Assembly (NCBI GenBank): GCA_030027265.1
Contig: JASENG010000001.1
Location: 1-64,000 of the forward strand
Direction of reading: 5' to 3'
Length of the DNA: 64,000 bases
Origin: Lysinibacillus fusiformis
Lineage (GTDB): Bacteria > Bacillota > Bacilli > Bacillales_A > Planococcaceae
Part shown: positions 8,787-17,091 of the stretch, in pieces
Position numbering within the stretch: position 1 is the first letter of the stretch
Layout: each line of letters opens with the position of its first letter
Position numbers and translations under genes: made by a program
Notes under the pieces: model-generated
Seen by the model: only the letters and a program-made list of their open reading frames with translations
Database searches by the model: none
Told to the model about the DNA's origin: nothing

Positions 8787-10220
8787 ATGTATCCAAATTG
8801 GATTTTACAGCGTGCACAGTTAACACCAACACGTCCTGCATTAAATTATGAAAATCAAACTTGGACTTTTGAAGAAGTAAAAACTATTTCCGTTAAACGG
8901 GCAGAACAACTGAAAGCATTGGGCATCAAACCAAATAGTCGTGTGGCTATACTTGGCCCAAGTCAACCACGACTAATTTTTATGATGTTTGCATGTATGC
9001 ACCTCCAATGTGAAATGGTTATGTTAAATCGGAAATTATCGAAAGTAGAGCTGCAATACCAAATAGATGATGCGCAGGTGGAGAAAGTATTAGTAGATGA
9101 TGAAGATAGCCCGCTTCTCCCTAATGAGCAAGCATCACTTTTATTTTCCGTAGTTGAAAATTCAAAAGGGGAATCCTGTGAGATTAGTAAAGAATGGTCC
9201 TTAGATCAAACAGTCTCGATCATGTATACGTCAGGAACTACAGGTTTGCCTAAAGGAGTGCGTCAAACGGTCGGCAATCACCAATCAAGCGCATTAGCTT
9301 CAATATTAAATATTGGTTTATCTGAAGAGGATGTATGGCTTTGCACGGTACCTTTATTCCATATTAGTGGATTTTCGATATTAGTTCGTTCTTTATTGTA
9401 CGGCAATGCAGTAAGGCTTTATAAAAAATTTGATGCAGACGGAGCAGTACTGGATATTGCTGAAGGTCGAGTGACACATATGTCTGCAGTAGCAGTCATG
9501 CTGCAAAAAGTTTTACAAGGGTTAGAAGAAAGAGGTTTAGAGGCTTCCCCTAGATTTAAAATAATTCTAGCTGGCGGAGGACCAGTACCTGAAAATTATA
9601 TCGAACGAGCACATCGTTTAAAATTAATGGTTTCTCAAACTTATGGCATGACGGAAACCTCCTCACAAACCGCAACATTATCAAATGAAGATGCCTTAAG
9701 GAAGTTAGGTTCTGCAGGAAAGCCATTATTCTTTAATCAAATTCAAATTGCAGATACAGATGCACCTTTCGTTAATGGGGAAATATTAATCCGTGGTCCC
9801 CATGTAACACCTGGATATATCGGGCGCTTTTCAGATAAAAGCGCTGCAATTGATGGTTGGTTACATACTGGCGATATTGGTTACTTAGATGAGGAAGGCT
9901 ATTTATTTGTCGTAGATCGCCGTTCAGATTTGGTCATTTCAGGTGGGGAGAATATTTACCCGGCAGAAATAGAAAATGTTTTGTTAAGCCATGAAGCAGT
10001 ACAGGAAGCCGGTGTTTGTGGTGTAGATGATGAAACCTGGGGTCAAGTTCCCGCTGCATTCATTGTTTTAAATTCAGATGTGAATGAAAAAGAGCTTCAT
10101 GAGTTTTGTATGGAAAGATTAGCAAAATATAAAGTGCCAAAGTATTTTTATGTTGTCCCGGCTCTCCCGCGGAATGGGTCGGACAAATTAATGCGAAGAA
10201 AGTTAATCGACTTGATCTAA
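8787..10220 (+). CDS. menE: MenE, O-succinylbenzoate-CoA ligase
   Basis: ATP-dependent adenylation and CoA ligation of O-succinylbenzoate, feeding MenB. The 477-residue protein of the acyl-CoA synthetase family shows the P-loop-like YTSGTTGLPKG (147-157), QTYGMTETSS, the WLHTGDIGYLDEEG core, and the C-terminal lid RNGSDKLMRRKL with its catalytic Lys. I prefer ATG 8787: GGAGGA (8775-8780) is 6 bases upstream, whereas it directly abuts the other ATG at 8781. In B. subtilis menC follows; here a terminator and a minus-strand gene follow. Confidence 0.95.
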   Translation: MYPNWILQRAQLTPTRPALNYENQTWTFEEVKTISVKRAEQLKALGIKPNSRVAILGPSQPRLIFMMFACMHLQCEMVMLNRKLSKVELQYQIDDAQVEKVLVDDEDSPLLPNEQASLLFSVVENSKGESCEISKEWSLDQTVSIMYTSGTTGLPKGVRQTVGNHQSSALASILNIGLSEEDVWLCTVPLFHISGFSILVRSLLYGNAVRLYKKFDADGAVLDIAEGRVTHMSAVAVMLQKVLQGLEERGLEASPRFKIILAGGGPVPENYIERAHRLKLMVSQTYGMTETSSQTATLSNEDALRKLGSAGKPLFFNQIQIADTDAPFVNGEILIRGPHVTPGYIGRFSDKSAAIDGWLHTGDIGYLDEEGYLFVVDRRSDLVISGGENIYPAEIENVLLSHEAVQEAGVCGVDDETWGQVPAAFIVLNSDVNEKELHEFCMERLAKYKVPKYFYVVPALPRNGSDKLMRRKLIDLI

Positions 10221-10227
10221 AGAAAAC

Positions 10228-10266
10228 AAAAAGGTTCACCACGGAAGTTTGCGGTGAACCTTTTAG
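10228..10266. terminator. Bidirectional terminator between menE and the zinc lipoprotein gene
   Basis: AAAAGGTTCACC (ending 10240) and GGTGAACCTTTT (10253-10264) form a strong stem with A and T runs on both sides. It serves the convergent genes. Confidence 0.9.
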
Positions 10267-10269
10267 ATA

Positions 10270-11280
10270 TTAAGGATTTAATGCTTGTTTTAATGTCTCA
10301 ATATTTTTTTCCATTAGTGTGAAGTAAGTTTCGCCATTATTGATATCTTCTTCTGTTAATACGCTTAAATTGTTTAATTGAAGCGAATCTGCACCAACTT
10401 CATTTTGAATGACAGTTGATAATTTAGAAGAAACATTTTGTTCAAATAAAATATAGGAAACTTGCAGCATTTCTGCTTGATCGACAATTTCAGTTAGTTC
10501 TTTTTGTGATGGCTCACTTTGTGAATTAATACCGGCAATCGCAATCTGCTCTAATCCATATTGTTCTGCAATGTAGCCGAATGATGCGTGAGAAACAAAG
10601 AATGTTTTTGTTTTTGCTGCTGGTGCCATTTGTTCAAAATCTTGGTCTAGTGATTGCAGTTCAGAGATTAACTGATCGTAATTTGCATTAAATACTTCCT
10701 CTTGTTCAGGCAGGGCAGCAACAAGTTCATCTTTAACAGCAAGAGCTAAATCCTGTGCAAGAATTGGCGATAACCAAACATGTGGATCGATATCCCCGTG
10801 ATTATGACCTTCATGACCTTCTTCTTCATGAGCTTCCCCCTCATGCTCCTCATGGCCTTCCTCTTCATGGTCGTGATCCTCTTCTTCTGATGCATGCAGC
10901 TTGTCATCTGAAATTGCATCAGAAGTGGCAACCATTTTTACATTTTCATTTTTTAAAGTGTTCTTCGCATTTTCAACGAATCCCTCTAAGCCTAACCCGA
11001 TATAGAAGAATAGGTCTGCATCTGCTAGGGACATCATATCACTTTGAGTTGGTTCAAATGTATGTTCGTTTGTTCCAGGTGGGTAGATGGACGAAACATT
11101 GACAGAATCTCCGCCAATACGCTCTGCAAAGTAGCTTAGCGGGTAAACAGTTGTATAAACATCGATTTTATTTGAATCTTTTTCAATTTTAGTTGCATTG
11201 TTATCCGTTGTAGTGCTATTACATGCTGTTAATCCAAGAAAAAGGGCAGCAGACAATAGTAAAAAAGATAATTTTTTCAA
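10270..11280 (-). CDS. znuA: Zinc ABC transporter substrate-binding lipoprotein (ZnuA/AdcA type)
   Basis: A 336-residue extracytoplasmic solute-binding protein of the cluster 9 metal family. The signal peptide ends in the lipobox LTAC (C20), so it is anchored as a lipoprotein. Residues about 128-165 form a His/Glu-rich loop (HDHEEEGHEEHEGEAH type), characteristic of zinc binders, followed by DPHVWLSP. A Zur-type operator lies just upstream. No permease or ATPase gene is next to it, so the ABC partners must be elsewhere. Zinc rather than manganese is inferred from the His loop and the operator. Confidence 0.92.
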   Translation of the reverse strand: MKKLSFLLLSAALFLGLTACNSTTTDNNATKIEKDSNKIDVYTTVYPLSYFAERIGGDSVNVSSIYPPGTNEHTFEPTQSDMMSLADADLFFYIGLGLEGFVENAKNTLKNENVKMVATSDAISDDKLHASEEEDHDHEEEGHEEHEGEAHEEEGHEGHNHGDIDPHVWLSPILAQDLALAVKDELVAALPEQEEVFNANYDQLISELQSLDQDFEQMAPAAKTKTFFVSHASFGYIAEQYGLEQIAIAGINSQSEPSQKELTEIVDQAEMLQVSYILFEQNVSSKLSTVIQNEVGADSLQLNNLSVLTEEDINNGETYFTLMEKNIETLKQALNP

Positions 11281-11297
11281 AACTTCTCAAACCTTTC

Positions 11298-11320
11298 TAA
11301 ATAGTAATAATTACGATTTA
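11298..11320. promoter_or_regulatory. Zur-type operator upstream of znuA
   Basis: A 23-base near-perfect palindrome: TAAATAGTAAT, one central base, then ATTACGATTTA. Only one position per arm breaks symmetry. It matches the known Bacillus Zur box pattern built around CGTAAT-n-ATTACG and lies 17 bases upstream of the znuA start. It predicts repression in zinc-replete cells. Confidence 0.85.
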
Positions 11321-11413
11321 TAATTTCAACATTCTCAATAATACATGAAGAAATGAAAAAAGACAATTAAAAATTAATATTTTATACAAAAAATAATTAT
11401 TATAGTTTTGCAT

Positions 11414-11450
11414 AAAAAAAGACCTTCGAATTATTTCTTTTTCGAAGGCC
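11414..11450 (-). terminator. Terminator of the yidD unit
   Basis: Read on the minus strand, GGCCTTCGAA and TTCGAAGGTC pair and are followed by seven T. The left arm overlaps the last yidD codons. Confidence 0.88.
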
Positions 11451-11664
11451 ACTTTTCTGGTACAGGATCGAATCCCCCCGGATGAAATGGTTGGCATTTT
11501 AATATTCTGATTGTCGTTAAAATGATTCCCTTGATTGCCCCATGCTTTTGGAACGCTTCAAGTCCATATTGGGAGCACGTTGGATGAAAGCGGCAAGAGG
11601 GAGGCGTTAAAGGAGAAATCACTTTACGGTAAAATGTGATGAGCCATATGAAAGGATACTTCAT
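11431..11664 (-). CDS. yidD: YidD membrane-protein insertion efficiency factor
   Basis: A 77-residue protein of the YidD family (B. subtilis YtjA), which sits at the inner face of the membrane and assists YidC/Sec-dependent insertion. The family signature [13 protein letters not shown] is present, as is the [14 protein letters not shown]-terminal segment. The N-terminus is amphipathic. Its ATG overlaps the stop of the small membrane-protein gene upstream, so the two are co-translated. It lies next to the men genes, as in B. subtilis. Confidence 0.95.
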   Translation of the reverse strand: MKYPFIWLITFYRKVISPLTPPSCRFHPTCSQYGLEAFQKHGAIKGIILTTIRILKCQPFHPGGFDPVPEKWPSKKK

Positions 11665-11828
11665 TGATTTTTATTCTCCTTACTTGTTTGAATAAAGTTT
11701 TTCGGTTTTGGATCAATCGTTTGTTTAAATATACTTTTTCTTTTTTTCATAATAAAAATAATAGCGCCAATAAAAATAACGAAATACATAACAGCAACTA
11801 AAATTATTATAGCAAAAGTCGTATCCAT
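11661..11828 (-). CDS. Small single-span membrane protein, unknown function
   Basis: A 55-residue protein with one hydrophobic helix (about residues 4-27) followed by a basic MKKRKS stretch and a polar tail, so the C-terminus is predicted to be cytoplasmic. The ATG at 11828 has a GAGGTG site; an in-frame start further up at 11891 has none. It overlaps yidD by 4 bases (ATGA), which suggests a joint role at the membrane, but I do not recognise the family. Confidence 0.65.
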   Translation of the reverse strand: MDTTFAIIILVAVMYFVIFIGAIIFIMKKRKSIFKQTIDPKPKNFIQTSKENKNQ

Positions 11829-12122
11829 AGTATCACCTCTTCTTTCATTATAAAACAAGAGAGGCTTTTTCATCGGTTTAATTGTGAACAATTATAAAAT
11901 AGCTGGTCTCATGCAAATGTTTTAAACGTTCTTATAACGGATATAGTAATTATGTCACTATCTAGAGGGAATAGTTAATTTTAGAATGTTTCATATTTAT
12001 TTCACAAACATGAACTGCTAGATATTGGTATACAAAATTTATAATTTCTGAAGTTCTATGGAAAATTTCAGGAAAAATTTTGCTACAGCTATTGAGCTAA
12101 AAATTATAACGGGGTGGATATT

Positions 12123-12572
12123 ATGGCAAACAAACAATTAATCGAACAATTAAACGAGTTAGTTGCAACAAATTCAGTACTTTATACTAAGCTTCATAAT
12201 TATCACTGGTATGTGAACGGACCATCATTCTTTACGCTCCATGTGAAATATGAGGAGCTATATAATGAGGTAACCTTAAATTTAGACGAAATTGCAGAGC
12301 GTATTTTATCTAAAGGAGGTAAGCCGGTCGCTACTTTAGCTGAGCATTTGGAGATGTCCCATATTCAAGAAGCAACTGGAGCAGAATCGACTGAAGAAAT
12401 GGTTGAGACAACTATCAGTGACTTTAAAACGATTATGGGCTTCCTGAAAGAAGCAATGCAGCAAGCTTCTGAAGAGGGCGATGATCGCACAGAGGATATG
12501 CTAAATGCTATGGTGCAAAGCTTAGAAAAACATACCTGGATGCTTTCAGCGTTCCTAGGAAATAATCAATAA
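12123..12572 (+). CDS. dps: Dps-family ferritin-like protein
   Basis: A 149-residue miniferritin that oxidises and stores iron and protects DNA during stress. The Dps ferroxidase pattern is seen: the LHNYHWYVNGPSFFTLHVKYEELY segment followed by DEIAERI. Single-domain, cytoplasmic, expected to form a dodecamer. The ATG at 12123 is chosen over an in-frame GTG at 12114 because GGGGTGG lies at the right distance. A possible stress-type (sigma-B-like) promoter, GTTTTA then GGATAT, lies near 11919-11944, but it is weak and 180 bases upstream. The gene sits beside the ytkD homologue as in B. subtilis. Confidence 0.92.
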   Translation: MANKQLIEQLNELVATNSVLYTKLHNYHWYVNGPSFFTLHVKYEELYNEVTLNLDEIAERILSKGGKPVATLAEHLEMSHIQEATGAESTEEMVETTISDFKTIMGFLKEAMQQASEEGDDRTEDMLNAMVQSLEKHTWMLSAFLGNNQ

Positions 12573-12579
12573 TTATTTT

Positions 12580-12618
12580 GACCCGAAAGTGTATTGCGAC
12601 CTTTTGGGTCTCATTTTA
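12580..12618 (+). terminator. Terminator after dps
   Basis: GACCCGAAAG (12580-12589) pairs with CTTTTGGGTC (12601-12610) with one G-T pair, then a short T-rich tail. Confidence 0.7.
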
Positions 12619-12713
12619 AAAATTTGGCAGTACTTGCAAGGAAAACTCACATCACCTCTTTTTGGCAGTATGAATAGTTCGGTTTTTTTCGCTGCATACT
12701 GTTTGAAAAGGAG

Positions 12714-13028
12714 TTGATTCATATCGATACAACAATTTACGTTTCTGTTGCTAATCAGTCTTACAGCTATTTGCCGCTAGGTTTACCATGTGAATTTAAG
12801 CTTCAACTTGAAGAACAGAAAGCACGTTTGTTTGAAAAATTATTTTTACAGTTAAATTCCCTAGAATTCGATAATATTGTTCGAGCGCATTTACCTTATA
12901 TCCCTTATCACTTAGATGAATCAAATGATGAAATTGATATGCGTATGAAGAAAATATATGCGCTTATCCATGAATTTGGAGATCAACATACAAAAGAATT
13001 TGTAGAACAATTACCTTATTTCCATTGA
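12714..13028 (+). CDS. Conserved-looking hypothetical protein, unusual start
   Basis: A 104-residue soluble, acidic-to-neutral protein I cannot assign. It has no membrane segment or clear motif. A short aromatic, proline-rich stretch (YSYLPLGLPCEFKL) is followed by helical segments. AAAAGGAG (12706-12713) directly abuts the TTG at 12714, too close for normal initiation. The next in-frame canonical start is about 18 codons later with no ribosome site, and an in-frame TAG at 12675 blocks extension upstream. The true start may be TTG 12714 or a rare ATT/ATC codon shortly after. It lies between dps and ytkD. Confidence 0.6.
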   Translation: MIHIDTTIYVSVANQSYSYLPLGLPCEFKLQLEEQKARLFEKLFLQLNSLEFDNIVRAHLPYIPYHLDESNDEIDMRMKKIYALIHEFGDQHTKEFVEQLPYFH

Positions 13029-13080
13029 TTCCAAAACATCCCTTGGCTAGACTATTAGTAAGAAGGAAGTGGCTAAAGGG

Positions 13081-13548
13081 ATGTTTACTTTTATCGATGA
13101 AAATGGCTGTAAGTGTGAGTTGAGTTTTACAAATAAACCCTTTGAGATTGAACCCAAGCATGTGTTGGTTTTCGTTTTTCATGAAGGGAAATGGCTATGT
13201 ACGATTAATAAAAAGCGAGGCGTTGAATTTCCGGGCGGTAAGGTAGAGCGAGGAGAAACATTAGAAGAAGCAGCGATTCGTGAAGTATATGAAGAGACTG
13301 CTGTTCAAATTTCCGATTTGAAATGGTTCGCCTATTATGTGGTTCATGATACTCCCATTTTCAGCAAGGCAGTTTTTACAGGGAAAGTGGAAAGAATTGA
13401 TGAATTTGTCGAAGAACATGAAACACTTGGGATGACATGGCTTAGCGATGAGGAATTGGAAAATCATCCGAATTTGAGTTTCTATATGAAAGATGAAGGC
13501 ATGAAAAAGATGTTACAGGAAGTGAAACATCATGAAAGACAATGGTAG
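13081..13548 (+). CDS. ytkD: Nudix hydrolase, YtkD-like (MutT-type)
   Basis: A 155-residue Nudix enzyme aligned by eye with B. subtilis YtkD, which removes oxidised nucleoside triphosphates such as 8-oxo-dGTP. The Nudix box is complete at about 52-75 (GGKVERGET then REVYEETAV, with the catalytic REVYEE core). I choose ATG 13081 over GTG 13069 because the protein then begins MFTF, matching the YtkD N-terminus, and AAGGAAG lies about 11 bases upstream. It overlaps the next gene by 17 bases. The neighbouring dps fits an oxidative-stress theme. Confidence 0.88.
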   Translation: MFTFIDENGCKCELSFTNKPFEIEPKHVLVFVFHEGKWLCTINKKRGVEFPGGKVERGETLEEAAIREVYEETAVQISDLKWFAYYVVHDTPIFSKAVFTGKVERIDEFVEEHETLGMTWLSDEELENHPNLSFYMKDEGMKKMLQEVKHHERQW

Positions 13549-14311
13549 TATTGAGATGATCAGAAGCTATCCTTCTCCGAATCCGAATGTTGTGCTTCAT
13601 GAGATCCTCTATTGGTCGGAGGGACTTCGGGTGAAGGGTTTATTGGCAAAACCTAAAAAAGAAGGACAGTATGAAGCAATGCTTTATTTGCGCGGTGGTT
13701 TACAGTCAATCGGTATGGTTCGCGCATCAAGGATTGCTCAATTCGCAAGTCAAGGTTTAGTGGTCTTTGCCCCATATTACAGAGGTAATCGAGGAGGGGA
13801 AGGCCGCGACGAAATGGCAGGAGAGGACCGTTTTGACGCAGTCAACAGTTTAGAAATACTTAAGAAGTATGCCAATGTAAAAGAAGTGCATTTATTTGGC
13901 TTTTCACGCGGCGGTCTAATGGCTTTGTGGACGGCTATCTTAAGGGATGATATTAAGTCTGTTGTAACTTGGGCAGGAGTATCTGATGTAACTTCCATGT
14001 ACATGGAACGAGTGGACATGCGAAGAACCTTAAAACGTATTATCGGTGGATCTCCAAATAAAGAGCAGGAAAAGTATGATGAACGCAACCCATTGTTGAA
14101 AATTGATATGATTAATGCTCCTGTTCTTATTATTCATGGGACTGAGGATGAGAACGTCAGCATTAATCAATCGTATGATCTTGAGCATAAGTTAATGGAT
14201 GAAAAGAAAAAAGTTGAAACATGGTATGCTTCTGGACTTACACATCATTATCCCCCTGATGTGAACAGAAAAACTGTAAAAGCTTTATGTGAATGGATGA
14301 AAACTCTATAG
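13532..14311 (+). CDS. ytmA: Alpha/beta hydrolase, S9 peptidase-like (YtmA)
   Basis: A 259-residue single-domain hydrolase of the prolyl-oligopeptidase/dienelactone-hydrolase type. The nucleophile elbow is GFSRGG (S125), with the Asp region HGTEDENVS and a late His in THHYPP. It lacks a propeller domain, so it is short compared with true S9 peptidases and may be an esterase or aminoacyl-peptide hydrolase. B. subtilis YtmA occupies a similar place. The start overlaps the end of ytkD, which implies co-expression. The substrate is unknown. Confidence 0.82.
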   Translation: MKDNGSIEMIRSYPSPNPNVVLHEILYWSEGLRVKGLLAKPKKEGQYEAMLYLRGGLQSIGMVRASRIAQFASQGLVVFAPYYRGNRGGEGRDEMAGEDRFDAVNSLEILKKYANVKEVHLFGFSRGGLMALWTAILRDDIKSVVTWAGVSDVTSMYMERVDMRRTLKRIIGGSPNKEQEKYDERNPLLKIDMINAPVLIIHGTEDENVSINQSYDLEHKLMDEKKKVETWYASGLTHHYPPDVNRKTVKALCEWMKTL

Positions 14312-14343
14312 AAGTTTCAGCAAATTCTTGAAAATATTTAATC

Positions 14344-14380
14344 AGAGTACGTCTCAAAATGATGGGACGTGCTCTTTTTT
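14344..14380 (+). terminator. Terminator after ytmA
   Basis: AGAGTACGTC (14344-14353) pairs with GACGTGCTCT (14366-14375), followed by a T run. Confidence 0.88.
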
Positions 14381-14390
14381 GCATTTATTG

Positions 14391-14458
14391 TTAAAATATT
14401 AAAATTTTTACGATATTTTAAAATATTTGTTTATTCTGAAAATTAATTATGATATATT
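14391..14458 (+). promoter_or_regulatory. Promoter and operator region of the hyu operon
   Basis: A 14-base perfect palindrome, ATATTTTAAAATAT (14413-14426), and a direct repeat TTAAAATATT (14391-14400 and 14418-14427) sit just upstream of a promoter. The likely -35 is in TTGTTTATT (14427-14435) and the -10 is TATGAT or TATATT (14448-14458). TTTATTCTGAAAATT (14430-14444) matches 12 of 15 positions of the CodY consensus AATTTTCWGAAAATT and overlaps the promoter. Both autoregulation by the XRE protein and CodY control are inferences. Confidence 0.5.
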
Positions 14459-14497
14459 GAAATTATTACAGTAATACTAAAAAGGAGGTGAGAAATT

Positions 14498-15043
14498 TTG
14501 GAGGAAGTTTATTCAAAGATTAAGGAGCTTCGTGTCAAACAAAATATGACCTTAAAAGATCTAGCTGAAAAAACTGGGCTTTCATTGAGTTTTATTTCAC
14601 AAGTCGAACGCGGAGCTACTTCTCTTTCTATTACATCACTGCAAAAAATTGCTGTGGCTCTTGATGTAAGCATGAATTACTTTTTTGAAGAAGATGTACC
14701 AGCAGAAAAATATGTAGTGCGCAAAAATGAACGCCATCAGTTTAAAACTAATCTTGGAAGTCAGATCTACACCAGGTTGGCAGGGAGTTTCGGAAACCGA
14801 AAATTAGAACCGCTTCTCGTTACTCTTCCACCAAAAATCAAAGAGGACCAAAAGTATTCTCATAACGGAGAGGAATTTTATTATGTGATAGAAGGGGAGG
14901 TTATTTTCTATGTGAATGATGAAAAACACCATTTACATGTAGGAGATACAATCCACTTCCCATCTTCTTTGCAGCATCAATGGGAAAACCCTTTAGAAAT
15001 AAATTCTAGCGTGATTAGTATTGTTATACCTATCATTTTTTAA
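14498..15043 (+). CDS. XRE-family transcriptional regulator with C-terminal cupin
   Basis: A 181-residue regulator: a helix-turn-helix domain (about 6-60, with MTLKDLAEKTGLSLSFISQVERG) and a small cupin domain (about 100-175, with GEEFYYVIEGEVIFYV and HVGDTIHFPSSLQHQWEN). This architecture commonly senses a small metabolite in the cupin pocket. The start is TTG 14498, 7 bases after a perfect AAAGGAGGTG. It is the first gene of an operon with hyuA (11-base gap), so it most likely controls that operon. Whether it activates or represses cannot be told from sequence. Confidence 0.92.
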   Translation: MEEVYSKIKELRVKQNMTLKDLAEKTGLSLSFISQVERGATSLSITSLQKIAVALDVSMNYFFEEDVPAEKYVVRKNERHQFKTNLGSQIYTRLAGSFGNRKLEPLLVTLPPKIKEDQKYSHNGEEFYYVIEGEVIFYVNDEKHHLHVGDTIHFPSSLQHQWENPLEINSSVISIVIPIIF

Positions 15044-15054
15044 GGAGGATTCAA

Positions 15055-17091
15055 ATGAGAATAGCAACAGATATTGGAGGCACGTTTACAGATTTAGTGT
15101 ATGTTGATGATTCAGGGAAATTTGGCATTGCAAAAAGCAGTACAACGCCGCCTAATTTTGAGAATGGTGTAATTGATGTATTAGATAAAATCGGAGAGAT
15201 TGGTAAAAATAGCGACATGTTTATTCATGGGACAACGGTAATTATCAATGCTCTAACAGAACGAAAAGGAGCAAAAACGGGATTAATCACTACAAAAGGA
15301 TTCCGAGATGTATTGGAGATTGCCCGCGGAAATAGACCTGATTTATTTAATGTAAAATACGTTAAGCCAAAGGAATTTGTAGAGCGTTATTTGAGAAAGG
15401 AAGTTTCTGAACGTTTGAACTATAAAGGCGAAGTAATTGCTCCTCTGGAACGTTCTGAAGTCGAAGAAATTGTCGAAGAGTTTAAAAAAGAGAATGTAGA
15501 AGCAATCGCCATTGCTTATTTGCACTCATACGTAAACCCTCAGCATGAAATTCAAACTGTTCAATGGATTCGAGAAATTTGGCCGGAAGTAAAGGTAACG
15601 GCATCAAGCGAAATTACGAAGGAATGGCGCGAATATGAACGTACGAATACGGCAGTTCTAAATGCGTATGTGCAGCCAATAGCAGGAGAGTATATCGAAA
15701 GATTGGAGAATAAAATATCTGAAAATTCGAACTTTAAACAAAGTTATATTATGCAATCCAATGGTGGAACATCCAAGTTTAATAGAGCAAAGAGTTCACC
15801 AATTACCATGGTTGAATCAGGACCGGTAGCGGGGGTATTAGGTGCTGCCGTACTAGGTGAATTTATTGGTGAAAATAATATTATTGCATTTGATATTGGT
15901 GGAACAACTGCAAAATGTTCATTAATTGAAAATGGAGAAGTAAAGCTATCAACAGATTACTATATTGAAAAAGATAATCGTAATGCCGGTTATCCAATTA
16001 AAACACCGGTTGTGGATATAGTGGAAATCGGAAATGGCGGAGGTTCTATTGCTTGGATTGATGATGCGGGTTCGCTGAAGGTTGGTCCACAGTCAGCAGG
16101 TGCATTCCCGGGACCAGTTGCGTATGGATTAGGTGGGGCAGAACCTACTACAACGGATGCTAATCTGCTGACGGGCCGGCTTTCTAGTAAAAATTTTGAC
16201 TATGAAGTAGATTTAGATGCGGTTCGTTATGCAATCGAAAAGAAAATCGGTGAGAGTTTTGATATTTCAGCGGAAGAGGCTGCACTTGGAATTATTCGTA
16301 TTGCCAATTCCAATATGCTAAATGCCCTAAAATTAATTTCTGTGCGGAAGGGTTATGACCCTAAAGACTTTACGTTGATTGCATTTGGCGGAGGAGGTTC
16401 TATGCATGCACCAGCATTAGCGATTGAACTTGGCGTGAAAAAAGTAGTGATTCCAGTTGCTTCTCCTGTTTTCTCTGCGTGGGGAATGTTGATGACGGAT
16501 TTGCGAAATGATTATATTCAGACTTATATCAAAAAGATGGACGAGTTATCAGTAGAAGAGCTCGAGTCCGTAGTAAAAGAAATGGAAGAAAAAGCGTTAT
16601 CTGAGTTCTCAATGGATGGTATTGATGAAAGTTTAATTGAATTCAAATTATATCTGGATATGAGATACCTGGGACAAGAACATACGGTAAAAGTACCAGT
16701 GGAAATAAGTGATTTATATAACAAAGAACGAATTATCAATGAGTTCCATCAGCTTCATAAGAAAAACTATACTTTCAATCTACCGGAGTCACCAACAGAA
16801 ATTGTTAATTTCCACTTAACTGCATTCGGAAAAGTGAAAAAGCCGCAATTAAATGAACTCCGTATAGAACATGAGCTAGACACTGCAAAAAAAGAAGAGA
16901 GAAATGTGTACTTTGAGCAGCTAGGCTGGGTTATGACACCAGTTTATGATCGCGATTTATTACCTACAGAGCTTTCGATTTCAGGGCCGGTCATCATTGA
17001 AGAAAAAGCAGCAGTAACGGTAGTTTATGAATCTCAAAAGATAATGAAAGATATATTCGGCAATTTAATTATTGAAAAGGAGGAGAAATAA
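15055..17091 (+). CDS. hyuA: Hydantoinase/oxoprolinase subunit A
   Basis: A 678-residue member of the HyuA family (N-methylhydantoinase, 5-oxoprolinase, acetone/acetophenone carboxylase subunits), which couples ATP hydrolysis to ring opening or carboxylation. The actin-like ATPase signature DIGGTFTD is at residues 6-13. A second phosphate-binding segment, AFDIGGTTAKCSLIENG, lies in the middle, followed by the VVDIVEIGNGGGSIAWID and GPQSAGAFPGPVAYGLGG regions. An AAGGAGG site precedes the ATG, and the gene is contiguous with hyuB. The precise substrate cannot be deduced; the adjacent NCS1 permease favours a hydantoin-like or related N-heterocycle. Confidence 0.93.
   Translation: MRIATDIGGTFTDLVYVDDSGKFGIAKSSTTPPNFENGVIDVLDKIGEIGKNSDMFIHGTTVIINALTERKGAKTGLITTKGFRDVLEIARGNRPDLFNVKYVKPKEFVERYLRKEVSERLNYKGEVIAPLERSEVEEIVEEFKKENVEAIAIAYLHSYVNPQHEIQTVQWIREIWPEVKVTASSEITKEWREYERTNTAVLNAYVQPIAGEYIERLENKISENSNFKQSYIMQSNGGTSKFNRAKSSPITMVESGPVAGVLGAAVLGEFIGENNIIAFDIGGTTAKCSLIENGEVKLSTDYYIEKDNRNAGYPIKTPVVDIVEIGNGGGSIAWIDDAGSLKVGPQSAGAFPGPVAYGLGGAEPTTTDANLLTGRLSSKNFDYEVDLDAVRYAIEKKIGESFDISAEEAALGIIRIANSNMLNALKLISVRKGYDPKDFTLIAFGGGGSMHAPALAIELGVKKVVIPVASPVFSAWGMLMTDLRNDYIQTYIKKMDELSVEELESVVKEMEEKALSEFSMDGIDESLIEFKLYLDMRYLGQEHTVKVPVEISDLYNKERIINEFHQLHKKNYTFNLPESPTEIVNFHLTAFGKVKKPQLNELRIEHELDTAKKEERNVYFEQLGWVMTPVYDRDLLPTELSISGPVIIEEKAAVTVVYESQKIMKDIFGNLIIEKEEK

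Noticed and set aside
12030-12110. Possible PerR box upstream of dps (TTATAAT-like words)
   Set aside because: Only half-sites in a very AT-rich region; no convincing palindrome of the PerR type.
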